NCBI GenBank assembly: GCA_947522695.1
Contig: CANNTX010000018.1
Span: 1 to 21,539, forward strand
DNA from: an uncultured Bacilli bacterium
Lineage (GTDB): Bacteria; Bacillota_I; Bacilli_A; RF39; UBA660
Length of the DNA: 21,539 nt
Reading direction: 5' to 3'
Shown: piece after piece, positions 1 through 5,941 of the stretch
How positions within the stretch are numbered: position 1 is the stretch's first letter
How the letters are laid out: every line of letters starts with the position of its first letter
Position numbers and translations under genes: made by a program
The notes under the pieces: generated by a model
Seen by the model: the letters and a program-made list of their open reading frames with translations, nothing else
The model's database searches: none
What the model was told of the DNA's origin: nothing

Positions 1-1404
1 TTAATGTTTTTTGGAATATTTGGATATGTTTTAACTTATTATGTTACTTTACAAATGGATAATTTACATGTATTAACAAGATATAGGTATACGAATAGTT
101 TTAATAAGACTATAGAAATATTAAAGAAAGAATATGTATTAAATGATTATAAAAAGATAGATTATAATTATTTGTATGATAAATATTATAGTTTGATTAA
201 ACAAGCTGAAGAAAATAATGATGAAGAGTTGTATATGAAAACAATGTATGAATTTTCTTCTAATTTTAAAGATGGTCATTTTATTTTTAATATATTTGAT
301 GAAAATATAAAGAAAAAATTTTATAAACAATATTATAATAAAGATTATGGATTTGGAACTATTTTATTAAGTAATGGAAATGTTGCTGCTATTTTAGTTG
401 ATAAAAATAGTGAAGCATATAAAAAAGGTTTAAGAGATGGAATGATTATTACTAAAAAAGATAATTTAAATGTTGAAGAGGCTATGAGAGATATTGTTAT
501 TCCAAAAAATAATTATCCAGTCTTGGAAGATGAATTACTATTTAAATCTTTTTATTTATTTGCTACAGGTAATGAGAAAGTTAATGTAACTTTTATTAAT
601 AAAGATGGTAAGGAAAAGAATATTGAAGTAAGTTCTATTAGCGATGAAAATAATAAACCGGAAAAATTATGGAATAAAATTATGTATTATGATGAAAAAC
701 TTAATAATTTTGATACTAAGGTTATAAATAAAAATACTGGTTATATTGTTGTTAATCATGAAAATACTGATATATTTAAGGGATTAATTTGTTACGGCAT
801 TGATGACGCTTCTTATTATATGGATGAAATTTTAGATAAAAAAATAGGTAACTTGGTTAATCAAGGTATATCAACATTAATTATAGATTTAAGAAATAAT
901 AATGGTGGATATTTAGTTGAGGCTGAAGCAATTGCTTCTATGTTTACTAAAGATAGTTATCTAGTACTTAAAGAAGCAAAATATAATAGTAATTTATATA
1001 ATAAATCTTATTTAAAAGGAAATGGCAAATATAGTGATTTAAAATTAATTGTTTTAGTTAATTCTAACACAATAAGTTCTGGTGACATTTTAACTTATTT
1101 ATTGAAAAAGAATGAAAATACAAAAGTTATTGGTTTTACTAATTCTAATAATTCTTCACAAAGTATTGGCGGATTAATATTGTTAAGTGGTGGTAAATTT
1201 TCAATAGTGTATCCTACTTATAAAGCTTTAGATGAAAATAATAATGTTTTTATTGATTCTGATTATAATAGAGATGCTACTTTAAAATTGGATGTTAGAT
1301 TAGATTTAACAAAAGAAAATATTAATGATATAGTGTATTCTAATGATGATTATGATTACTTATTAGAATATGTAGTAAACAATTACCTAGAAGGTGAGAA
1401 TTAA
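1..1404 (+). CDS. S41-family (C-terminal-processing-like) serine protease, 5' partial
   Basis: Probable membrane-anchored or secreted peptidase of the S41 family. The reading frame is open from base 1. The first ATG (base 4) starts directly in a hydrophobic stretch (about residues 1-17) without the usual basic lead, so the true start probably lies upstream; numbering here is from that ATG. Seen: a DGH at residues 90-92, a PDZ-like segment at about 115-160 (GFGTILLSNG, then KKGLRDGMII), and the S41 core at about 290-415 with LIIDLRNNNGG at 292-302. NSNTISSGD at 353-361 matches the family NxxTxSxGE box, making Ser358 the likely nucleophile. The Lys of the Ser/Lys dyad found in Prc/CtpA is not visible after it, so a tricorn-type arrangement using the DGH histidine is more likely (inference). 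The substrate is unknown. The following tiny ORF begins one base after the stop. Confidence 0.8.
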   Translation, partial: LMFFGIFGYVLTYYVTLQMDNLHVLTRYRYTNSFNKTIEILKKEYVLNDYKKIDYNYLYDKYYSLIKQAEENNDEELYMKTMYEFSSNFKDGHFIFNIFDENIKKKFYKQYYNKDYGFGTILLSNGNVAAILVDKNSEAYKKGLRDGMIITKKDNLNVEEAMRDIVIPKNNYPVLEDELLFKSFYLFATGNEKVNVTFINKDGKEKNIEVSSISDENNKPEKLWNKIMYYDEKLNNFDTKVINKNTGYIVVNHENTDIFKGLICYGIDDASYYMDEILDKKIGNLVNQGISTLIIDLRNNNGGYLVEAEAIASMFTKDSYLVLKEAKYNSNLYNKSYLKGNGKYSDLKLIVLVNSNTISSGDILTYLLKKNENTKVIGFTNSNNSSQSIGGLILLSGGKFSIVYPTYKALDENNNVFIDSDYNRDATLKLDVRLDLTKENINDIVYSNDDYDYLLEYVVNNYLEGEN

Positions 1405-1405
1405 A

Positions 1406-1492
1406 ATGAGTAAATATGATAAGTTATGGAATTATATAAAGGAAAGTAATAAAGAAAAAACGTTATTATTTCTAAATCATTTTAAATGTTAA
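1406..1492 (+). pseudogene. 28-residue relic ORF
   Basis: A short frame with a good Shine-Dalgarno-like AAGGTGAG (1391-1398), starting MSKYDKLWNYIKES and ending ...NHFKC. The first 14 residues look to me like the N-terminus of a small (about 65 residue) uncharacterised protein common in gut Firmicutes that starts MSKYDKLW.YI. Here the frame stops after 28 codons, and the KEKTLLF segment resembles the C-terminal end of that family, which would fit an internal deletion. This rests on memory of the family and not on an alignment. The rest of the gap (1493-1578) shows nothing clear apart from the RBS of the next gene. Confidence 0.3.
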
Positions 1493-1578
1493 TAATTAGG
1501 GCGTAATTTCCATTTATAATTGGTAGTGTTTTAATAAGTAAGATGTTATCTTTGATTTAAGAAAAGGAGAAGATAAAA

Positions 1579-2157
1579 ATGAATTTAGGTAAAAAAATAG
1601 CTGAATTAAGAAAAAAGAATAATTTATCACAAGAAGAATTAGCCGAAAAAGTAGGTGTTGCTAGACAAACAATTTCTAAATGGGAAATTGGTGATACTAC
1701 TCCTGATATTAATCAAGTAAAGATTATATCTAAAATATTTAATATAAGTATTGATGAATTAGTAGATAACGATATTAATAATGTTATAGTTGAGAAAATA
1801 AGTAATACGGAAAAGTTAGCAGGAATTACAATCAAAATATTAAAAGTTTTAGGTGTAATGATTATTGTTTTTATTGTTTTGATATTCTTATTTGTTATAT
1901 TTTTTATGGTTGATAATCCTAGAAAAGATTATGATATAGTAGGCAGGACTAAAATTAGTTGTCAGTTAAATAATGAGGAATATGTTTATGAAGCAGAATA
2001 CAATAAAAATTATCAGGTAATAAATAGTGGTGGAGACGCTTATATTATGAATCACACTGACATTGAAAGTTATGAAGATGTTAATAAAATAATTGCTCAT
2101 ATAGAAGATTATTTTAATGATCATGGTGGAAAGTGTAATGTTGAAGAGGAAAAATGA
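1579..2157 (+). CDS. Membrane-anchored XRE-family transcriptional regulator
   Basis: 192 residues. The N-terminal XRE/Cro-CI helix-turn-helix spans about residues 3-63 (IAELRKKNNLSQEELAEKVG, then ARQTISKWEIG). A linker leads to one strong transmembrane segment at about 87-110, followed by a roughly 80-residue extracytoplasmic tail with two Cys (in KISCQL and GGKCNV). The topology, with the DNA-binding domain inside and a sensor domain outside, is that of one-component membrane-bound regulators. AAGGAGA at 1564-1570 supports the ATG start. No obvious target is adjacent: the gene is monocistronic, ends in its own terminator, and is followed by a separate promoter. The HTH call is firm; the signal sensed by the tail is unknown. 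Confidence 0.85.
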   Translation: MNLGKKIAELRKKNNLSQEELAEKVGVARQTISKWEIGDTTPDINQVKIISKIFNISIDELVDNDINNVIVEKISNTEKLAGITIKILKVLGVMIIVFIVLIFLFVIFFMVDNPRKDYDIVGRTKISCQLNNEEYVYEAEYNKNYQVINSGGDAYIMNHTDIESYEDVNKIIAHIEDYFNDHGGKCNVEEEK

Positions 2158-2184
2158 TATTAAGAAAAAATCTTAATATTTTTT
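2157..2184 (+). terminator. Rho-independent terminator of the XRE regulator gene
   Basis: A perfect 9-bp inverted repeat (ATATTAAGA / TCTTAATAT) with an AAAAA loop, followed by a T run. It starts on the last base of the stop codon. The stem is AT-rich, as expected in this genome. Confidence 0.75.
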
Positions 2185-2192
2185 AAAATATA

Positions 2193-2222
2193 TTGACGAA
2201 TATTTGTTTGATACTATATAAT
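2193..2222 (+). promoter_or_regulatory. Sigma-A type promoter for the 2253-3448 gene pair
   Basis: TTGACG at 2193-2198 and TATAAT at 2217-2222 with an 18-bp spacer, 30 bp upstream of the start codon and directly after the previous terminator. Confidence 0.75.
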
Positions 2223-2252
2223 TAAAACATAAAACTTATTAGGAGGATATCT

Positions 2253-2564
2253 ATGAAAATAATTACAATATGTGGAAGTTTAAAATATCAAAATGAAATG
2301 ATGGATGTAGCAGAAAAACTTGCTTTAAAAGGTAATTGTGTTTTAACTCCAGTATATCCGGTAAATAATAATGAAAGAACTGAAAATCAATTAAAATCTT
2401 TAAAAGAAGAACATTTAAAAAAGATAGAATTATCTAATGAAATTATGGTTGTTAATGTCAATAATTATATTGGAAATAGTACTAATTTAGAGATAGATTA
2501 TGCTAAGAAATTAAATAAAAAAATAATTTATTATACCGATTATATGAATAAGGGAACAAAATGA
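2253..2564 (+). CDS. Nucleoside 2-deoxyribosyltransferase-like (DUF4406-type) small protein
   Basis: 103 residues, AGGAGG-type RBS at 2240-2246. The sequence opens with a beta strand and glycine turn (MKIITICGSLKY). It continues with VLTPVYPV at 30-37, a HLKKIELSNEIMVVN segment at 54-68, and YIGNSTNLEIDYA at 72-84. This is the layout of the Rossmann-like deoxyribosyltransferase/DUF4406 group, in which the Glu of the (S/T)xxEI(x)xA motif (here Glu80) is the catalytic position in true deoxyribosyltransferases. Whether this protein is catalytic is unknown. Its stop overlaps the start of the next gene by 4 bases (ATGA), so the two are translationally coupled and probably functionally linked. Confidence 0.6.
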   Translation: MKIITICGSLKYQNEMMDVAEKLALKGNCVLTPVYPVNNNERTENQLKSLKEEHLKKIELSNEIMVVNVNNYIGNSTNLEIDYAKKLNKKIIYYTDYMNKGTK

Positions 2565-3448
2565 TTTTAAATGTTAGTGGAAGAACTGATATTGTTGCTT
2601 TTTATTCAGAATGGTTTATGAATAGATATAAAAATGGATTTGTCGATGTTAGAAATCCATTTAATCCTAAATTAGTAAGTAGAATAAATTTTAAAGATGT
2701 TGATTTAATTCTTTTTTGCACAAAGAATCCATTGCCAATATTAAATAATTTAAAAGAAATAGATAAACCAATCATTTTTCAAGTTACTTTAACTCCATAT
2801 AAAAATGATATTGAACCAAATGTTATAGATAAAAATAAAATAATAGAAGCAATTAAAGAGTTATCAAGTATAATAGGAATTGATAATTTATATGTTAGAT
2901 ATGATCCTATTTTTATAAGTGATAAGTATAATATTGAATATCATAAAAAAGCTTTTGCTAAGATGTGTACTTTATTAAATGGATATGTTAAGCAAGTTAT
3001 CGTATCGTTTATAGATGATTATAAAAATGTTCGAAAAAATTATAATATTTTAAAATATAAAGAATTTACAGAAAATGATTATAAAGAAATAGGTACAAGT
3101 TTTAGCGAGATTGCTAGAAATAATGACATGACAGTCCAAACCTGCTTTGAAGAACGCAATTTAACTGAATATGGATTTAAAAAAGCAGATTGTTTATCCC
3201 ATGAACTTGCCTATAAATTAACTGGTAAAAAATATAAAAATTGGGTAGCTCGCAAAGAACGAAAATGTAACTGTGTTCAAATGGTTGATATAGGAGTTTA
3301 TAACTCTTGTAAACATTTTTGTAAGTACTGTTATGCTAATTTTGATGAGAAGTTAGTAAATGATAATTTTAAAAAACATAATCCAAAATCTTCATTACTT
3401 ATTGGTGAACTTTATGGTGATGATATTATCAAAGAAAGAACTAAATAA
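2561..3448 (+). CDS. DUF1848 family protein with C-terminal radical-SAM-like cysteine cluster
   Basis: 295 residues, start overlapping the previous stop by 4 bases. It opens MILNVSGRTDIVAFYSEWFM and contains FCTKNPLPI (52-60) and VRYDPIF (112-118), which are hallmarks of DUF1848. The C-terminal part carries CNC at 236-238, then CKHFCKYCYAN at 250-260. Cys250, Cys254 and Cys257 form a CX3CX2C motif, the 4Fe-4S signature of radical SAM enzymes, but at the C-terminus where radical SAM proteins have it near the N-terminus. A TIM-barrel-like enzyme with an iron-sulfur cluster is plausible; no reaction is known to me. Coupling to a deoxyribosyltransferase-like gene hints at a nucleoside- or base-related substrate (inference). 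No clear terminator follows. Confidence 0.8.
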   Translation: MILNVSGRTDIVAFYSEWFMNRYKNGFVDVRNPFNPKLVSRINFKDVDLILFCTKNPLPILNNLKEIDKPIIFQVTLTPYKNDIEPNVIDKNKIIEAIKELSSIIGIDNLYVRYDPIFISDKYNIEYHKKAFAKMCTLLNGYVKQVIVSFIDDYKNVRKNYNILKYKEFTENDYKEIGTSFSEIARNNDMTVQTCFEERNLTEYGFKKADCLSHELAYKLTGKKYKNWVARKERKCNCVQMVDIGVYNSCKHFCKYCYANFDEKLVNDNFKKHNPKSSLLIGELYGDDIIKERTK

Positions 3449-3495
3449 TTTACATTATATTTTATAAATGTTATTATTTTAATAGGTGGTAGAAA

Positions 3496-4023
3496 ATGGC
3501 TGAAAGAAGTAGAACTAAAAAAGAAATAGTAGAAATGTTATTAAAGAAGAATCTTGAAAGTAATGATGAAGAAGAATTAATCAATATGTTAATTGATGAA
3601 CCAATTGCTGTAGATACTGATAAACAAAGTGATATAAATCGTACTTTTGGAGATAAGGTAGCAGATAAGATAACTGAGGTTGCAGGCAGTTGGAATTTTA
3701 TAATTGGAATGATTATTTTCTTATTATTATGGATCATTTTAAATATTTATGTATTAGAAAATGCTGATCCGTATCCATTTATATTACTTAATTTGCTATT
3801 ATCATGTATAGCTGCTTTACAAGCTCCAATAATTATGATGAGTCAAAATAGAGAAGCTAAAAAGGATCGATTAAGAAGTTCTAACGATTATAAAACTGAT
3901 TTAAAAAGTGAACTTATTTTAGAAGAATTACATAGGGAAATAAGAAGATTAACTGCTAATCAAAATAAAATAATAAAATTATTAGAAGAAAGGGAAGATA
4001 ATCAAAATGATAAAAGTAACTAA
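3496..4023 (+). CDS. DUF1003 family membrane protein
   Basis: 175 residues. The cytoplasmic N-terminal part (1-65) ends in FGDKVADKITEVAGSWNFI. Two transmembrane segments follow at about 67-86 and 94-115, joined by a short loop with the conserved DPYPFILLNL (91-100). PIIMMSQNREAKKDR comes next (111-125), then a basic, probably coiled-coil tail. This order is diagnostic for DUF1003. The molecular role of the family is not established. RBS AGGTGG at 3485-3490. The 3' end overlaps the next start by 17 bases. Confidence 0.85.
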   Translation: MAERSRTKKEIVEMLLKKNLESNDEEELINMLIDEPIAVDTDKQSDINRTFGDKVADKITEVAGSWNFIIGMIIFLLLWIILNIYVLENADPYPFILLNLLLSCIAALQAPIIMMSQNREAKKDRLRSSNDYKTDLKSELILEELHREIRRLTANQNKIIKLLEEREDNQNDKSN

Positions 4024-4378
4024 GGATAATATTGAATCATTTTTAGAATATTACCATGATTTTCATGATAGTGTAATTGATTCTAAAGATATAGAATTTA
4101 AAGATAATGTATTAACTATTTTAATAGATATTTATTGGCGAGGAGTACCTATTTTAAAAGAAAATGGCTTTTATGAAAAAAGTAATTATAAATTAAAACT
4201 AAAATTTAGTGATATAAAAGAATTTAATTTTAAAAATAATGATTATTCAATTGATGAAATATATTTTAAAATAATAAAAGATAATAATGAAGAATATTTT
4301 TGTTTTGCTGATGATGAAAAAGAACCTTACTTTTATATTATTTGTAAAAATATTGAGTATGATGAAATAAAAAAATAA
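4007..4378 (+). CDS. Uncharacterised acidic protein with FHDS motif
   Basis: 123 residues, not confidently recognised. It starts inside the end of the DUF1003 gene, with an AGGG-type RBS at about 3989-3996, so it is probably co-translated. YYHDFHDSVIDS near residues 15-26 is followed by alternating short beta-like strands (NVLTILIDIYWRG, YKLKLKFSDIKEF, EIYFKIIKD) and a strongly acidic, Lys-rich composition. There is no signal peptide or membrane segment, so it is predicted cytosolic. An early HDS/HDA motif followed by beta strands is seen in several small immunity-type or SMI1-like families, but no toxin gene is adjacent, so this is only a fold-level suggestion. Confidence 0.5.
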   Translation: MIKVTKDNIESFLEYYHDFHDSVIDSKDIEFKDNVLTILIDIYWRGVPILKENGFYEKSNYKLKLKFSDIKEFNFKNNDYSIDEIYFKIIKDNNEEYFCFADDEKEPYFYIICKNIEYDEIKK

Positions 4379-4398
4379 TATTGAAAGGAAATAATCTA

Positions 4399-4626
4399 AT
4401 GAATAAATATTTAAAAACTTTATTTATTATTATATGTTCTATTATTTTACTAGTTCTTGTAGATTTAGCTTGTATTTTTACAATTAACAGACCAATTATT
4501 GCTATAAAGAAAAATAATGTATATTATGGAGTGTTTTATGATTCATACGATTGTATGGAGTATTCTGTTTTACAAATAAAACCAAAAAATAGCAAGTTTT
4601 CTTGCGCTGTTTCAAAAGAAGTATGA
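4399..4626 (+). CDS. Small single-pass membrane protein, conserved hypothetical
   Basis: 75 residues from the ATG at 4399. An in-frame TTG at 4381 would add six residues, but it lies upstream of the AAAGGA RBS (4384-4389), which points to the ATG. A transmembrane segment occupies about residues 7-28. It is followed by NRPIIAIKKNNVYYGVFYDSYDC and a short outside domain with Cys46 and Cys69, which could pair as a disulfide outside the cell. I recall similar gut Firmicutes proteins with an FYDxYxC segment, without a known function. The next gene is also a membrane-anchored protein with a small outside domain, so the two may be secreted-face partners. Confidence 0.55.
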   Translation: MNKYLKTLFIIICSIILLVLVDLACIFTINRPIIAIKKNNVYYGVFYDSYDCMEYSVLQIKPKNSKFSCAVSKEV

Positions 4627-4637
4627 TACTTCTTTTT
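4614..4637 (+). terminator. Terminator hairpin with the stop codon as its loop
   Basis: Perfect 10-bp arms AAAAGAAGTA (4614-4623) and TACTTCTTTT (4627-4636) enclose the TGA stop codon (4624-4626) as the 3-nt loop, and the T run is part of the 3' arm. The next gene starts only 25 bp on, so some read-through is likely. Confidence 0.55.
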
Positions 4638-4661
4638 GTGTAAATTAAAAGGAGAAAAGAT

Positions 4662-5114
4662 ATGAAAAATAAAATATTAATTATAAAAGTGTTGTTGGTA
4701 GTGATTATATTTGGAGGATTAATTTACTATTTAAATTCCTTAAATAATGCAAGTGTTACTTTAAATAAAGATAATGAAGAATATACACTTGAAGGTGTTA
4801 CTATGAAATTAAAAGATAACACTTTAACTAAAAGCGGTGCAACAATTATAATTACTGATAATAATGAGATTAAATATACCTATGAAGAATATTATAAATT
4901 AGAAAAGAGAATTGATCATGTTTGGTATGAACTAAAACCAAATAGTGATGTCTTATTTAATGAAATGGGATATTTAGTAGATGATAATAATGAGTTAGAA
5001 ATGAATATTGATTGGTCTAAAATATATGGTAATTTAACAAGTGGTAAATACCGAATTATCAAGAGAATTTATGATGGAGAATATAAGTATTTTAGTGTAG
5101 AATTTGATTTATAA
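4662..5114 (+). CDS. Membrane-anchored protein with a bacterial Ig-like domain
   Basis: 150 residues. A basic start and a transmembrane anchor at about 5-25 are followed by an extracytoplasmic domain. That domain includes ATIIITDNN, YYKLEKRIDHVWYELKP, FNEMGYLVDDNNELEMNIDW and SGKYRIIKRIYDGEYKYFSVEF. This matches the Ig-like domain type (Big_14-like) in which a Y-x-L-E-K strand precedes a WYEL motif and a closing Y-R-(I/L)-x-K strand. No lipobox Cys is present. RBS AAGGAGAA at 4649-4656. A ligand-binding or cell-surface role is plausible, but the target is unknown. Confidence 0.6.
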   Translation: MKNKILIIKVLLVVIIFGGLIYYLNSLNNASVTLNKDNEEYTLEGVTMKLKDNTLTKSGATIIITDNNEIKYTYEEYYKLEKRIDHVWYELKPNSDVLFNEMGYLVDDNNELEMNIDWSKIYGNLTSGKYRIIKRIYDGEYKYFSVEFDL

Positions 5115-5205
5115 ATTTTATTACATTTATTATTTATAAAATAGAACTACTTGATCACATATTAATTATACTAAATCAACTTTATTAACATAGGATGAAT
5201 TAAAA

Positions 5206-5242
5206 TAACAAAATGTAACTTAATTGTAACTTTACTTATGAT
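5206..5242 (+). promoter_or_regulatory. Activator-type promoter with OmpR-like direct repeat upstream of the ABC exporter
   Basis: TGTAACTT occurs at 5214-5221 and again at 5225-5232, a period of exactly 11 bp (one helical turn), as for OmpR/PhoB-family dimers. A good -10, TATGAT (5237-5242), sits 17 bp downstream of the first TGTAAC, so the repeat occupies the -35 position where no consensus -35 is present. TAACA at 5206-5210 also forms an inverted pair with TGTAA at 5214-5218 (3-nt gap), close to the inverted repeat described for BceR-like sites. TAACTTAATTGT (5216-5227) recurs at 5244-5255. The likely regulator is the response regulator at 10915-11574 (inference). The rest of the gap from 5115 shows nothing clear. 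Confidence 0.6.
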
Positions 5243-5270
5243 ATAACTTAATTGTTGAAAGGAAGATTAT

Positions 5271-5939
5271 ATGGAAATATTAAAAGTTGAAAATTTAACT
5301 AAAGTATATGGTAAAGATAGTACTAAGGTTGTTGCTCTTGATCATGTATCTTTTAGTGTTGAAAAAGGAGAATTTGTTGCTATTGTAGGAGCATCAGGTA
5401 GTGGAAAGTCAACTCTTTTACATTTAATTGGTGGGGTAGATAGACCAACCAGCGGTAAAGTTTATGTTAATGGACAAGATATTTATAAATTTGATGATGA
5501 TAAACTAGCTATCTTTAGAAGAAGACAAGTAGGGTTAATATATCAGTTTTATAACTTAATTCCAATACTTAATGTGGAGGAAAATATTACTTTACCTCTA
5601 GCTTTAGATGGAAGAACTCCTGATAAAACTAAGCTTAATGATATGATTAAACTTTTGGGTTTAGAATCAAGAAAAAATCATTTACCAAATGAGCTATCAG
5701 GTGGACAACAACAAAGAACAAGTATCGGTAGAGCATTAATAACAAATCCAAGTATAATTTTAGCAGATGAACCAACGGGAAATTTGGATTCAAAAGCAAG
5801 TGATGAAATAGTAGCTCTTCTTAAGAAAACAAATAAAGAGTTAAAACAAACAATTATAATGATTACTCATAATATGGAAATAGCTGCTGTTGCTGATCGA
5901 ATTATTAAAATAGAAGATGGAAAAATAGTAGGTGAATAA
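5271..5939 (+). CDS. ABC transporter ATPase, MacB/BceA/LolD type
   Basis: 222 residues, the usual length for a stand-alone ATPase partnering a MacB/FtsX-type permease. Seen: Walker A GASGSGKST (40-48), Q-loop YQF around Gln92, signature LSGGQQQR (142-149), Walker B IILADEP (162-168) with TGNLDS, and the H-loop MITHN with His200. The RBS GAAAGGA at 5256-5262 suits the ATG at 5271. The permease starts 2 bp after the stop, so the two are one transcription unit. This type of ATPase powers mechanotransmission-type export or removal of cell-envelope-active compounds, typically antimicrobial peptides. Control by a two-component system is usual, which fits the operator upstream. Confidence 0.95.
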   Translation: MEILKVENLTKVYGKDSTKVVALDHVSFSVEKGEFVAIVGASGSGKSTLLHLIGGVDRPTSGKVYVNGQDIYKFDDDKLAIFRRRQVGLIYQFYNLIPILNVEENITLPLALDGRTPDKTKLNDMIKLLGLESRKNHLPNELSGGQQQRTSIGRALITNPSIILADEPTGNLDSKASDEIVALLKKTNKELKQTIIMITHNMEIAAVADRIIKIEDGKIVGE

Positions 5940-5941
5940 CT

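Noticed and set aside
139..330. Minus-strand frames antisense to clear genes (also within 3474-3737, 6440-6655, 10200-10385, 11028-11276, 13230-13617, 16971-17219, 18513-18710)
   Set aside because: They lie wholly or mostly inside well-supported genes, lack RBS, and their Ile/Leu/Ser-rich products are what AT-rich antisense frames give by chance.
3449..3495. Terminator hairpin after the DUF1848 gene (ACATT...AATGT)
   Set aside because: The stem is short, bulged, purely weak pairs in part, and the T run is interrupted; chance is likely in this composition.
4381..4398. TTG start adding six residues to the small membrane protein
   Set aside because: The codons would include the Shine-Dalgarno sequence that clearly serves the ATG at 4399.
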